64,000 bases of DNA from Anoplopoma fimbria (GCF_027596085.1 NC_072458.1:22539562-22603561), one strand, 5' to 3'. Shown: positions 1-14,777, counted from the first letter of the stretch. Notes: generated by a model from the sequence alone, not told the origin. A program made the numbers and translations.

Positions 1-1586
1 TGTATTAATCTAGTCGTCATTGTGTACTGCATTCCTGTTTGAAAACTTGGGGAAAAGTATTTAGTGCAAAACGTCCTGTTTGTAGTTGTTGTGGTGATGA
101 TTATATCAACAGGTGAAGTCTGATGTTGAAGTATAAATAAAGAGTATATCAGATTCATACTTTGTACATGATTTACTGAATATATACCTGTATTCACCTT
201 CTGTCTGAAGCACCACATTGAGCGCCTGTCTCTTTAAGAGCCCCCCTCCATGTGACATAGGAAGGGGAGTCAAATGTGATTGGCTTATACGATCATTAAA
301 AATACAGTAACGATACTGAAAATTACAATAAAGTACCGATATTGTCAAATATTTGACATAAATCTCTTTACAGTGTACAGTCAGGTTTTCAGAAGGACAT
401 TTTGGGGTTTGTATCTGAGTTTTCTGACCCCTGAATCTTTGCCCAGTACACCTTTTCTTCAGATGAACATCTGGGCGTCATCTCTTCTCACTCCAAACAC
501 TTTCCCTGCACTCATCCTGCATCCCCACCTCTCTCTTTACACCTCCTCTCTCCTCTTCCTCTCTCTCTCTCGTCTTACACCATCGACCCTCCTCTTTTCC
601 CTCCCTCTTCCTGCTCTCTTCTCACCTTTACACGAGGCGTTACATCCTCTCTTCTCACCTCGTTTTCCTCCTCTCTGCTGCGCTCCTCTGAGAAACAAGG
701 TGTGATACTTCTATATCAGTCCAGGCTGACTTCCCATCAGCCATTGGGGCCACGTGAAACCCTCTGCAGGCCGACAGTACTCAGTGTTTATGTTGCTAGT
801 GGCAGGAAACCGGTATCTGGAGAAGCTTTTTCTACTAAAACGTGTAAAATCTGACATATAGAGGAGTCGAAGATGCTCCAACGCTGCAGCCTGAAGGTGT
901 TTCCACAACATTTAAAGTCCAGGTACATCAACAAGAGAACAAAGATGGACTCAAATATCTAAAAAATAATCTAATATTAAGTGTTATGATTCATATTCAA
1001 GCCAAGAGTTACAATTCGAGAAGAATATTTCCAGCTGTGTGACATTATTTTACTCAACAAATGACAACATAACATTTTGATATCAGTGCTGCCCTTCCAG
1101 CCACAAAGGTTGATTCAATCATTTTATTATTAAATGTTTTAAATAAGTAAATGGAAATTTGTAGTAATTTTGATATAACTTCAAATTAAGTTTTAAAATT
1201 CTTGTATTCTTTTTCCCAACTCGTGACGTCGAAGCCGCTCTAGTTCAACACGAGCTTCCACCAGATTATTTATAAAGCACATTTCATTACACGTAAACTA
1301 AAAGTGCTTTACTTTTTCGGACAAATATACAAATGTAGGCATTAGTATTTGAATAAAGTGGTAAACATAAGCATAAAAAAACATGAAAAAATCACTTTTT
1401 TGCAATGACTGTCTACCACAAATACACATTATTTTATATCTTATGTTATGTTTTAAATTCCCTTAATGCTTTTCCTATCCTTCCTTTTTTATGTTGAAGG
1501 AAGCTTTATATCTAAGATTATCATTGACAACGACTGCTTCTCTGTAATTGTTGTGCACATGACGTTAAGCAAATACTTTAAATGAG

Positions 1587-1711
<125 letters not shown>

Positions 1712-2099
1712 ACGTCAGGATCAGAAACTTGATCATTTCAACAAAAACTGCTGACTGAAGTGTAAAAGGAATCTGATCCGATTCAGTATTTTCTCTTTCT
1801 GCCAAGAAGCTGCCTGAACAAGTTTCCAGCGACACATGAAGCTGCTCAGCCTGAATATTTCTCCAGCTGAGTCGGTGGTAATCGCTAACGGCAACAAGGT
1901 AACACAAGATGTATTTCTACCTTCAATTCTAGTCTCGTAACTGTCTCAATCAGTTCATTCATTTTGTCCAAAATAGATCCTTTTTAATGCTACTGTTACT
2001 GGGCCTTAATTATTAATAATAACAATAATAGTGACAATAATCAAAACAAAAATTATAATAAAAATTATAATAAAAATTATAATAAAAATTCCAAAATAT

Positions 2100-2161
2100 A
2101 TATTTTTTCAATGATGCTGTTACTGGGCCTTAATACAATAATAATAATAATAATAATAATG

Positions 2162-2200
<39 letters not shown>

Positions 2201-2215
2201 TATTATTATTATAAT
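2100..2215. repeat. ATA/AAT-rich simple repeat
   Basis: Imperfect (ATA)n. The phrase ATGCTGTTACTGGGCCTTAAT recurs in variant form at about 1988, 2112 and 2245, so the locus is also a degenerate tandem repeat of about 130 bp. Confidence 0.85.
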
Positions 2216-2715
2216 ACATATTCCAAAATAGACTCTTTTAAATGATGCTGTTACTGGACTTTAATAAATAATAATAATAGTAATAATAACAACAACAATA
2301 CAATTAATAAAACTTTAAAAAAATGATGTCTTTCAAAGTTAAAAGAACCAAACTATGAAAAACGGACAATAAAGAAAAAAACATTAGAATAAATAATTCC
2401 AAACATGAACTAATTAATTCAAATTAAATTGATCTAAAACGCTGAAATACAGAAAAGAGCTTCAGTTTCATGAAAACTGACTTGTGGCATTAATAAAAAT
2501 ATCACTGTAGTGATTGTTTAAGTTAATAAATCAGTTTAACAAGTTCAAATGTTTGGTTTTTAGTAAAATGATACAACTTAATGTAGTTTGGGATGTGTTA
2601 ACAATAGTGATTTTTTTTTTCTGTCTCTATTTGGCAGTTTAATACTAAAAATTAGAGCAGGGACATGAAATAAGTTGATTCTTTTTTTTTTAATGTGAGT
2701 GAGTTCCTGTCCTGG

Positions 2716-2770
2716 TTTTAGCAGACTAGTTCGGTCGATTAGTTCCTGGTCAATTCAGCTGATTGACCCG

Positions 2771-2865
<95 letters not shown>

Positions 2866-2889
2866 TGACTGACACTGAGACCCGATTGA
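2716..2889. repeat. Duplicated segment carrying a (GT)n array, copy 1
   Basis: Unique flanks (TTTTAGCAGACTAGTTCGG on the left, GCGTTGACTGACACTGAG on the right) surround (GT)n at 2773-2862. The same flanks and array recur at 6543-6742, so this is a segmental duplication and not an independent microsatellite. Confidence 0.92.
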
Positions 2890-4341
2890 CCTAAATTCAG
2901 TGGGACAGAGCAGCGTCTCTGTCTGAGCTGCAGCTGCAGACTGAACGGCCTGGAGGCTCCGGCTCATCTGCATCTGAGACCCAGCTCGAGCCGCTTCAGA
3001 CCCTCAGAGGAAGTCCTGATCATGTCAGCGAGCAGCAGAAAGAGATTCAAGTCTGAACGTGTTCGTGACAGGATGAACTTTCTAGTAATTTCCCTTGTGT
3101 CTGTTTGTGCATGAAAAAAACTAATTTCCCCTGAAGTTTGTCTCAAATCTGCGACTGCATTTATTGATTTATGTCCAATTGTGAGTCTGAACAACTGAGT
3201 ATTCCACTGATTTAACACTCTTATAACATTGACAGTAGGGCTAGTCAATGTATGGAAAATATATTAAATCAATATTGTTATTTGAGACTAGTGATCGTGT
3301 TAGAATTTGAATATTTTAATACTGCAAAAGTATTATCCTTGTTTTTAAAGGCTGCATTACAGTCAAATTATGTTATTTACTGAATTTGCTTGACAGTGGT
3401 AGCTGTGCTTTTATTTGCTTTGACCCACTTAGTCATTATATCAGCATTACTGATAATTATTCATCAAAAATCTCAACGGTCAACCCTACAGAAGCATTGT
3501 GTTATCGTTGTATTTGTTTACAATTTTTGGGGATATGTCATTTTCTCCATATCTATCAGTCTTAATTGTCAAACTCATAATCAACATTTGTTAAAAAAAG
3601 TTTTAGAATCGATGCAGCAGAATTAGAGATATTGTGTCTTTTACTCTATTTGTTCTTCTTCCTTGTCGAAACCTGCAGCCTACGTTACCCACAATGCAAG
3701 GTGATTCAGGTGAGTTATGCTAGCAGCGGCTAATGTAGCATTTAGCCCCCAGCAGAGATAAAGCAACGGCCTACAGAGGTCTCACTTCTCTCTAACTCCA
3801 CACCTCTAGCTTTTTGTAGTTTTTAACCGAGGCGTCACTTATCAGACTTCACATAGCTCCATCTGGATACACTGGGATTTGTAAAACCAGTGGAGGTTCC
3901 CAGTGAGAGAGAGAAAGACCTTGAGAACAAATTAATGCAAGCAGCTTTGATTTTTCTCAAATTCTCAGCATGTAATTATTAAAACTGCATCAATACGAGG
4001 TTGTTTTTGTTTTTCTAAAAGGCTCTTATTAAATAAAATGTATTGAATATTATTATTAAAGGTTAAACTACAGTGAAGAGAGCTTCCAGCAGGACTGTGA
4101 GTATAATCCAGCCGTCAGAGTCTGATCGTAACCTTAATTTAATAAGTTGCACACAGTGATCTGACGTCTCTCAAAGAGTGTCGAGCTTCACGGTGAACAG
4201 TCGTGACCCGGAATCTGAGACTGGAATCTATAAACCGGCCTCCCGACTGGGATGTGAAGTCAGCCGTCACATCCCAACAGGAGCCGCTCCACACAAGCAC
4301 TGGTGGAACTGGGCTGAGGAACCGGAGCAGCTGAAGACACA

Positions 4342-4488
<147 letters not shown>

Positions 4489-4604
4489 CGGGACAGACAG
4501 TGAATCACTGTCCTGTATTGGGAGACTATATTTCTCGCCTTGTTGCTACAGGGAGGTTACAACTGCAGAGCTATTTTTGAGAACTGGAGCATGATGGGAA
4601 GAGG

Positions 4605-5095
4605 AGAGAAGAGGAAGAAGAAGAAGAAGAAGAAGAAGAAGAAGAAGAAGAAGAAGAAGAAGAAGAAGAAGAAGAAGAAGAAGAAGAAGAACAGAGGACG
4701 GGATGAAACTATAGAAAGCAAGAATATATAAGAAGACAGGAAGAACACAAGAAGACGGTTTTGTTCAGTGGTCACTACTGTACTCTGGCTGTCACTCAAA
4801 CTGTGTGGGCGGGACTTAGACATCTTGCTTTGCCCTTCAGGTGTTTTCAGGTTCTAGGTGACGAGGATAAGAAGATGTAAAGAAGGAGAAGAAGGAGAAC
4901 AAAAAGAAGAAGGAGGAAAATGAGGAGGAGGAGAAGAAGAAATAAGGAGGAAGAATGAATAGAAGTTAAAGAAGAAGAAGAAGAAGAAGAAGAAGAAGAA
5001 GAAGAAGAAGAAGAAGAAGAAGAAGAAGAAGAAGAAGGACAGAGGAAGGGATGAAATCTTAGTTAGGAAGAAGAAGCAGAAGAAGAATGTTTAGT
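4605..5095. repeat. (GAA)n / polypurine tracts
   Basis: Two (AAG)n blocks (about 4613-4690 and 4968-5037) lie in purine-rich sequence. A unique stretch around TGTCACTCAAACTGTGTGGG at about 4790 recurs at about 5104, so the block is partly a local duplication. Confidence 0.9.
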
Positions 5096-5258
5096 CTGTA
5101 GCTGTCACTCAAACTGTGTGGGCGGGACTTGGACTGCTTTCGTTGCCCTTTTCTGTTGAGGTTTTTTCAGTTTCTAGTTGACGCTCTTTTATTTGTGTTC
5201 TGTGACTCTTCAACAGGTGAAACCACGAAAACAAACATGTAAAGCCCTCAAATCCAGA

Positions 5259-5259
<1 letters not shown>

Positions 5260-5352
<93 letters not shown>
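5260..5352. repeat. (CA)n microsatellite
   Basis: 93-bp array just downstream of the second copy of the local duplication. Confidence 0.97.
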
Positions 5353-5353
<1 letters not shown>

Positions 5354-5397
5354 AAAATAAACTGAGATAGAGAACCATGATGGTTGTGGGTTGCCAC

Positions 5398-5868
5398 CTA
5401 GAAGGAGAAGAAGGAGGAGGAGAACAAGAACATGAACAAGAAGCAGAAAAGGGAGGATGAGAAGAAGAAGATAAAGAAGAAGATCAAGAAAAAGGAGAAA
5501 AATGAGGAGGAGGTGGAACACAAGAAAGAGAAGAAGAAGAAGAGGAAGAAGAAAAAGGAGGAAGAAGAAGTAGTTCAAGAAAATGAAGAAGGTGAAAAGG
5601 GAGGAGATGAGGAAGAAGAAAAAGTAGAAGGAGAGTGAGGAGTAGAATAAGGAGAAGGAGGAGAAGAAGAAGAAAAAGGAAGAGATCAAGAAAAGGAGAA
5701 AAATTAGGAGGAGGAAAACAAAAGATAAGAAGAAAAAAGAGGATGAATAAAGGAGAAGTTCAAGGAGATGAAGAAGGAAAAAAGGGAGGAGGTGAGGAAG
5801 AAGAAAAAGGAGGCGGACTAGAAGAAGGAGGAATTGAAGGAAGATGAAAGAGAAGAAAAGAAGATGAA
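5398..5868. repeat. Long homopurine (GA-rich) tract
   Basis: About 470 bp of almost pure purine on the plus strand, built from degenerate GAAGAAGG/GGAGGA words. Reading frames here are low-complexity Lys/Glu or Phe/Leu translations and are not genes. Confidence 0.9.
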
Positions 5869-6325
5869 GAACTTCATTTGGACGACACAAAGCATTCCTA
5901 TCTTCATGTTTTCATGGTCTGATCTCGGTTATATTTCATCATCACTTTAACACAATAACATAAAAAGTTTTGATGTTTTGATGTCACAGTTTGCTGCAGT
6001 CTGATTGGCTGAACTGCCGGCAGCATTAACCAATCAGGTTAATGGCCAAACAGCTGCATAGCGTTGCTCGGTGGTTGCATCAGTCAGCATCTCTCTCTCT
6101 CTCTCTCTGTGTGTTCATACATCCACAAGGTCACTCTACCTCTTATATACGTCTCACGTGTCAACAAGCAGAACGTGTTGCTGTCGTCCGTCTCTTTAAT
6201 GGTGAACCATGAAACACAAAGCTAAAGCTAATTAGCAACACGAAGCTGCATTCAGACTTCTGTTTAACAGGAATTACAACTCACAGAAACTGGTTTCTTT
6301 ATGAGAGCTTTAAGATAGAAAAGGG

Positions 6326-6415
6326 AGAAGAAGAAGAAGAAGAAGAAGAAGAAGAAGAAGAAGAAGAAGAAGAAGAAGAAGAAGAAGAAGAAGAAGAAGA
6401 AGAAGAAGAAGAAAA
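6326..6415. repeat. (GAA)n trinucleotide array
   Basis: About 90 bp of near-perfect AAG repeats. Confidence 0.95.
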
Positions 6416-6542
6416 AAGCCCTCTATTACTTATTATTGATATTATTAATAATTTTACTTTTATGTTTGGTTGTTGTTATTCTTATTAATATAAAAAAAAT
6501 ACAATAAGAGTAAAAAAGAATTACTCTTTTTTAAGTTTTAAG

Positions 6543-6742
<200 letters not shown>

Positions 6743-7678
6743 ACAACGCGAAAATGTTCACATTTATATAACCAGACTATATAATTAACAAATCATACAG
6801 GCTTCTCTTTCTTAATATAGTTGTAGGGACGGTTAGTGAATTAATAATGCAACAATAAATACAACATTTAGAATTGATGTGAAGTAACGAGAACCAATAG
6901 ATGTCTCGTTTTTTACCACTAAACAGCTTTTAGAGTGGAAGGACTTCATGCATGTTTCTCAATCACTCTGATGAACAATTAATCATTCATACTATGTCAG
7001 GAACAAATCCATGTTCAATAACCTTGTACCTTTAGATTCTTAATTATATACATACAGATATCCCACCTTCCTCTCATACATAAAGTATCCTGTTACAACC
7101 TTTCCATATGTATTCAAGCATCTTTGCACTTTTATCTCGATTTCATTGTCATTGTTTTTATGTTTTTCTGTTCACATATATATACGTTTGCATTTTATAT
7201 CTAAGTGTACGTAATAGTTAAATGTTTATGAACATGTTTCTCTTTAAACTTGTTTATTTGTCATTTCCTGAGTATTTAGTGATACAGATTCCTTGTATGC
7301 ATACACAAACATGGCCAATAAAGCTGATTCTGGTTCCGATGAGTCGACGTCATGAATCAATTCAACCCGATGATGCAATCTGTGAATATTCCATTTCCTC
7401 ATTTGGAGAAAAACGTCGACAAACAGTCTTAAACATCTGATTTGAGAAACAAATCAAATGTTCTTGCAGTCAGTACGTAAAGCCTCGTTGGCCTTCTCCT
7501 TTGAGAGGGTCACCGGTACATGTGAGGTGGGAGGTTCTTTGGCGAGCCCCGTTAGAGGAGTAAACTGAATTCCTCAACGTTCCTCAGAGGTCGACGAGGT
7601 CGTACGGTCCTGGAATACCACACACAGAACCGGGAGGGGAGCAGTCCAGAGATGCCAGTCTTAGGATTCCTTCTGCAG

Positions 7679-7679
<1 letters not shown>

Positions 7680-7769
<90 letters not shown>
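7680..7769. repeat. (GT)n microsatellite
   Basis: About 90-bp uninterrupted array. Confidence 0.97.
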
Positions 7770-7770
<1 letters not shown>

Positions 7771-9386
7771 GTGTGAGGGGGGGTTTACAGTACGGTCTTA
7801 GGATTCTTTAAATAGGCGTCCTGGGAATGTCTCCCCTCTCTCATTACGTGCTGTAGTTACTGATGTATCAGTTTGCTGCTGTCGGGAATTTTTACTATCA
7901 CGTCTCCAAACATGACGGACGATGCTACATTTTAGGATTTCTTGTTTTATAACTCCTAATATTTAAGTTTGAGTCTCTGGATCCCCAAGTTTATGGATCA
8001 CACATGCAAACTTTCTCTAATCAGTCCGGTTTCGTACATTTCTGTTGAGCTGTTATAGCCGGTATCCTGGTGGGAGCGCTGGTTGTCATGGACACCGATA
8101 ACTGTCAATCATCAGCAGTGAGACAGCTGCCGTCCTGTCAGCTGCTGAGAATCAATGAGCTGCTGCAGGTAGAGGACAGAGATTATATGTGTTTATGTTT
8201 TAAGTGGCTGCATTAAAAAGATTTGGTCACGTTTTCACCGTTAATCTCAAACAGGTGAAAACGACTCTGAAGGTTACGTCACCACCAGAGTTTATCAGCC
8301 TGAACGGGTGGAGGTTTGGATTTGAGACTAAAGTTGGTGGTGTTTTTATTTGTTGTCTTTGGTATAATTAAGTTATATTTCTGAGTTGGGTTTCAAATAA
8401 TCAAAAGACTTCATGTACTTGTGTTTAGGTTGTTCAGTAATGTTAAATATTATGGTAAATTGAGTGCATCCACACGATTTTGGATTTAAGTTAAAACAAA
8501 AAGAATCTTTGTGATTTTTACAGTTAGGAAACAAACATGTTTAATGTAAGAAGAATATTCTTCAGTGGCCTCACATTTAAAAAAGCCGTTGAGAAAAAAA
8601 CATTTCCCATATTTCAGAAGTTCTGTACATTGAAGAAGTAAAGCCAATGTTTGAGAAAAAAACAAAGTTTGAGTATCATCAGTCATAATATCAGTCATAA
8701 ATGTGGGGTTAAGAATTAAAATGTTACAATAAACATGTGTTATTTTTAAGGTGTAGCGTCATTATGTTGGACTAATGAAAAATATTTGTGTATCACTGAA
8801 CGGAATCGGAAAATTCGGACTTTATTCAGACAGTGTTGAACTTTTATCTGAAACATTATTACTGTTTTCCTCTAAATTATCAGAAAAAACAAGATTATTA
8901 TGGAAACTTTATTTGTCAATTAACCATTAACATCTACTTATACTGCCAACTATTCAACAGGTCATTTTCAGAATTAAGTAATTCATTTTTCATCCTATAA
9001 AAGATCAAATACGATCATTAACAATTTAAGGTAATGTCTTTAAATCCCTTGTTTCGTCCCGCCAACAATCAAAACAAAGGTTTTCAAGTAACAACGATGT
9101 TAAACAGAATAAAAACACTTAACTAAAGTAAGAAGTACAAAGTTTTGCACATGTTTACTGCATATGAACCGCATTTGCATTATCACTTGTCTCGTTATCT
9201 CTCTCATGATTCCGTGAACTTTAAAAACACACGGCGGCAGATTTATCCGCCTCCGAGGAGCTCAGGAGGAATATTTATGGAGACGTTCATGAGCAGCTGA
9301 GAAAACACAACCAACGACCAACTGGCTCAGAGGAGGACACGGAGACAAACCCACCTCCCATCCATCACACACACCGTCAGACACTC

Positions 9387-9389
<3 letters not shown>

Positions 9390-9460
<71 letters not shown>
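9390..9460. repeat. (CA)n microsatellite
   Basis: 71-bp array, first of three dinucleotide arrays within 530 bp. Confidence 0.97.
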
Positions 9461-9462
<2 letters not shown>

Positions 9463-9589
9463 ATGAGACGGGTGGAGACACGTTTCTATCAGAGGAACTG
9501 GAATGCAGAAACAAAAACTCTCTGATATCAGAGGCTCTTTAATCCCAGCGTTTTAAAACAACGTCCAGCAGCCTCCACGAGTCTCAGCC

Positions 9590-9686
<97 letters not shown>
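9590..9686. repeat. (CA)n microsatellite
   Basis: 97-bp array, in inverted orientation to the (GT)n at 9853-9922. Confidence 0.97.
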
Positions 9687-9688
<2 letters not shown>

Positions 9689-9851
9689 TGAACTGAGATT
9701 AAAACAAAGTAAAGGGAGCGTTTGATTTGTTTGACCCGAGCTCCCCCCCCCTCCCTCCTGAGCAAAACCAGAGCTCTTATTTCACCGCTAATCTGTAGTC
9801 TGAAAACGTTGGCAGGCTGACTGTGAACACCCCGTGCACTCTGAGTGTGTT

Positions 9852-9852
<1 letters not shown>

Positions 9853-9922
<70 letters not shown>
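9853..9922. repeat. (GT)n microsatellite
   Basis: 70-bp array, inverted relative to the CA arrays at 9390 and 9590. Confidence 0.97.
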
Positions 9923-9923
<1 letters not shown>

Positions 9924-10414
9924 AGAGAGCTGCACCTGAATGCTAAAAGCTTGCCATCACATCACAGTTCAACCTCGTCTGCAGAGATGCTGCGTAGATT
10001 GCTGAAGTCTCAGTGAAAGAAGGACTCCAAAATGACCAAATAGTGTAAAAGAACGACGCATCGGTAGTCACCTGAAGTATACACAGCTGTACTGGGGTTG
10101 TTATTCTCGATATAAACTATAAATGACAAACTCACCTAACTTCAGTTTCTCTTTAAACTAGTATGGCCTCCTCAGTGGCTTATTAAAATGGTTGAAATCA
10201 TAATTTGTGTGATAAATTTGTTAAAAATAAGGGAATACGTATTTGGAATTTGGTCTCTGAAACCAAGAGCCGACACTCGATAACAGATTAATAACCGTTA
10301 ATAGAAAAGATAAGTGCTTTGCATGCAGGAAGCTGTGGTTGAAGTGCTAACAAGCCACAACGTTAACCAATGCACAAACCAGACGGACAACTCAGAATCT
10401 GATGCTTCCTGTGT

Positions 10415-10680
10415 TAAAGCTGCATTCTCTCTCCTGTCCACCAGGGGGCGACTCCTCTGGTTGTATAGAAGTCTATGAGAAAATGACTCTACTTCTCTCT
10501 TGATTTATTCCCTCAGTAAACATTGTAAACATGAGTTTATGGTCTCAATCTCTAGTTTCAAGTCTTCTTCAATACAGCATGATGTTCATTTAGTAAACGA
10601 TGCTCCATTTAGAGTCAAACAGATTTCAAGATTGCGACGGCGAAATCATCAAGGCATCAAATCGTCAATCCACAAAAAAG
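10415..10680 (+). repeat. Dispersed CTCF-motif repeat, copy 1 (truncated)
   Basis: Begins TTAAAGCTGCATTCTCTCTC and continues through CCACCAGGGGGCGA, then about 170 bp nearly identical to the copies at 15.66, 28.73 and (inverted) 57.35 kb. The internal part is deleted after GAGTCAAACAG and only a degraded end follows. Intragenomic copies show it is a mobile or dispersed element; I cannot name the family. Confidence 0.9.
10438..10451 (+). promoter_or_regulatory. CTCF-like motif inside dispersed repeat
   Basis: CCACCAGGGGGCGA matches the well-known vertebrate CTCF core (CCACYAGRKGGC). Motif match only; occupancy is unknown. Confidence 0.5.
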
Positions 10681-11507
10681 TAAACATTTAGTCACGGGAG
10701 TCACACCTGGTTGATACATACAAAGTCAAGCTAACGCAAAGCTTGCTCTTTTCCTAAACCTTACAAGTGGTTCCAACATGTGGAGTTTATTGTATATTTC
10801 TGCATGTAACGAGTACTTTACCATCTTTTTCTAAACCTAACTAAGTCGTTTCTTGTGAAGACTGAGTGCATTTAACGAGCAAAGAATTGACACCTGTTGC
10901 TGGAAAACCCAAGATAAAAGAGGAGTGACTTTTACGTTAGCTGTTAGCTCCGTTATTTAGCCAAGCAGGACGGTGTTAACAGCTAGCAGCTAACGTTAAC
11001 TTGCTCTCCTTCTGCAGATTCCAACACAGATTCATTGTGTACGATGCAGCATTATGGAGGAAATGCATCACTGAGACGACAGAGAAACGAGGAACACGAC
11101 CGTCATGCTTTTAATCATTTTGGCACACACTATCGGTTCTCGTGATATCCGTTCTGTATGTTTACGTAGTGTTCATAAGTGACCAACTGTCCTAAGAGAG
11201 TATTATTTTTGTGTCATTCATTGTGTTTTTCATAAATTAAAAGCAGAAAGAAGCAGCAAAAAAAAATCATATTCAATGTTAAAAACATCCAAAAGCTTCC
11301 AGCTCCTCCAAAAAGCTGAGCTGTGAGTTCCCCCTCACATTATTCATCATTAATTCATCTAAAAGTCTCGGCTGTAATTATCGACAGTAACCACGGCAAC
11401 GTGTTGACAGTAAACACAAGAGTGCAGAACAGAAAAGCTTTCAGAGAGAAAAAAGAGAAACAAAAGACGTAATAACTTAATAACTGAGGGAGGGAAGGTG
11501 TACTTTA

Positions 11508-11627
<120 letters not shown>

Positions 11628-12378
11628 CTGACTATTACATCCTTTTAAAGACTCCTTGGAGAAAAGAAACTGCAAGTCTAAAGAGGTAAAAGAGGTAAAG
11701 TTCAGCAGTTCCACAACAATCATTTTGTCTTTAAAGTGTCAGAACATTGAAGACTTTAAAGAGCCAGAGGACAAATAAACACAATATATTTAGTTTACTA
11801 TAAAATAAGAGAAAAGAAAACAGCAAATTCTCCCATTTGAGATACTGGAACCGAAAATATATTATATGATATTTTTGCTTGAAATATGACAAATGAAGAG
11901 GAAATTCCTTGTATGTGAAAAGCTACTTTGCAGTAAACATGATTCTGAATAATCGATCATTTTCTGTCTGTAAACTTTTTGATTTATCAGATAATTGTTT
12001 ACGCTCTACAGACATGACTTTACTTTTTAAATGTATTGTTTCAACTAAATAAGTACATTTCATTTAAATATTTTTTTCCATAATATAAAGTGTGTTCTTT
12101 AAAATAAAGATTTTTTTAGAGATAGTTTCCTGCATCCTATTTCAGATAAGAATTTTTTTTTTGTGTGGAAAAATGACACATCGAACTGTGTTTTAAGATA
12201 CTTTATAAAAAAGGAAATGAAAATATTTAAAGAAACAGAAGATTCTATTCAAGTTATTTCTATAATTTCTATTTTGTGATGCTGAGATGAACATCTAATG
12301 ATGATACTGTAGCTTCAGGTGTGTGTGTTGTGTCAGTAATGAACTGTGTGGGAGGTCTATGTTGACGGTAGTGTTTTC

Positions 12379-12380
<2 letters not shown>

Positions 12381-12432
<52 letters not shown>
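12381..12432. repeat. (GT)n microsatellite (left arm of inverted pair)
   Basis: 52-bp array, facing the (CA)n at 12548-12647 across a 115-bp spacer. Confidence 0.97.
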
Positions 12433-12433
<1 letters not shown>

Positions 12434-12547
12434 TGTCTGTCTGCTACCAAAAGCCTGTCCGGGCAGCTCTCTCGCTCTTCTGTGATTGGCTGTCGCCTGT
12501 TGAACCAGACACACTTTGATCCTCCCATCACACACACACATCCCATC

Positions 12548-12648
<101 letters not shown>

Positions 12649-12855
12649 CTCTATTCTCTAATCCAACAGGAGTCAAATGTAAATTATTAAAATGTTATAT
12701 TTCTTAGTATAAAAAACTTGTTTGAACTCAGTTTTTTTGAGGTGCTGTTTTGGTATCTTACCAAAATACTGAAAGCATGATGACAACACTCAGAACTAAA
12801 TATGAATCTGATACCACATGATTCTACTACAAACAAACACACCAAACAAAAGAGT

Positions 12856-12860
<5 letters not shown>

Positions 12861-12897
<37 letters not shown>
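12861..12897. repeat. (CT)n microsatellite
   Basis: 37-bp array. Confidence 0.95.
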
Positions 12898-12901
<4 letters not shown>

Positions 12902-13884
12902 TCTAAGAAATACACCAACAACTATTCACATTATTAAAGCTACGTTGAACTGCTTTTACAGGCGTCATGCTGAACACAGAGAGGAGAGGAGAGGTTATAA
13001 AAATGTAAATATTCAAAATCTATATCATTTTTTTCAAATACTTGGAGAAATATTGTGTAATTATGATTCCATTGTTGTCCAATTTTTGTAAAATAAACTA
13101 TCGAAGAAATACAAGCAGCTTTATTATGATTTAGGGCTTTATAGTTGTGTTACATAAGTGCAAAAATGAGGCCACAGAGAGTGAAATGTGGGGTTGAGAG
13201 GTTTAAGTAAAAAATAAATTCCAGCTGTTGTTTTTGTCATGAATACTTTCCCACAGAACAAGAATATTACTCTGCAAAAACGCGAAAAAAGCTTAATATG
13301 TCTGAGCTTTTGCACCACGATTAAAAGCATCAACCAATCACCAGATTCTACCTTTCACAATAAAAGCCCAAGACATATGATATGAAGGCCTCACAGCAGA
13401 GAGTTCATCTCTGCAGTGTGAATTATTAAACAGCTGCTCGACCTTTACGAATGGATCTGACCTCCTGCTGGTCACCTTCGCCACCACAACCACCATAACC
13501 ACCACCACCACCGCTCTCAGGAGGGACGAGCATCAAACCACCGGGCTCTCTCTCTTTTTTACTTCACTTCTGAGTAACTCTTTAATATTTATTTTATTTT
13601 TTACATCCTTCTAGTTTGTTTCATCTTTTTCCTTTTCAGGATTGACTCTTTTTTATCAACCATTTTCCTCAAGAGAAGCATGAAGATACAGGCTGAAAGA
13701 ATAAACCTACATGAATTAACCTCGTGTTACAACCATGTCCGTCCCTCCTCGTCTTCCTCCACTGAGACCTGCACAGGCCGAGTCCAGGCCTGCAGAGGGA
13801 GCGCTTAATTATTCTCTCTCATGCTCCCTCAGATGGGTGGGGCCTCATTACTAATTAGTAGCCGTTTGTGCAGGGGATGAAAAG

Positions 13885-13885
<1 letters not shown>

Positions 13886-13954
<69 letters not shown>
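13886..13954. repeat. (CA)n microsatellite
   Basis: 69-bp array. Confidence 0.97.
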
Positions 13955-13955
<1 letters not shown>

Positions 13956-14691
13956 CCTCACCTGCTGGGCGTCCTGGTTAATAATTCAAACACACCCTCT
14001 GGCTGACTCACAGACAAACAGCTGGTGTATCTCTATAGAGACACATTATTATGAGAAATAAAAGATTATCTGGTCTGATATAACAAATCATCACCAACTA
14101 GGTTTATTGTTCTTAGTTTTTGGCAATAAAAGTTAAATGTTTTTGCAATTTCCATTTTGTTATATTTTTTATTTTATGTCCTTATTTAAGAAATTTTAAG
14201 TAAAAAAAATATATATATATGTATGTTTTTTAGACTATAATATCTGTTTTTATTCCACTTTGTTATTTTCTGGGATTTATTTGAAAATAAAAATATTTTG
14301 TAAAAAAAAAAAAAAAAATATACACAAAAAGTTATTATTATATTAATTAATTTTATAAAAAATACTGCTTTATTTTTCGTAAAATAAAAAAATACTAGAC
14401 CCGCAGTGATTAATTGTCAACAACATATTAATCACCAATAATTTTTGAAATCGATTAATCCATAAATATGAATATTTTCTGTTTTCTTTATTCCTTTATG
14501 ACAGTAAACTGAATACCAGCTTTTCACATGACAGAGATGAAATATGTTACATCCCAGCTGTGTGTGAGCAGGCATAACACTGGTGGAGAACCTCTCCCAG
14601 TAGATGCTGTTCTCCACTGCTGGTTCTGTACGCGGAACCGTGTCTCCATTCATTTGCATTAATTAGACGTACAGAACGTCTACATGCTCTC

Positions 14692-14694
<3 letters not shown>

Positions 14695-14762
<68 letters not shown>
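14695..14762. repeat. (GT)n microsatellite
   Basis: 68-bp array, 16 bp before a CRE/X-box-like cluster. Confidence 0.97.
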
Positions 14763-14763
<1 letters not shown>

Positions 14764-14777
14764 TCTCACATTCTCTG

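Noticed and set aside
5210..5890. 226-codon Phe/Leu-rich minus-strand ORF
   Set aside because: Translation of a homopurine tract and a CA microsatellite; no biological signal.
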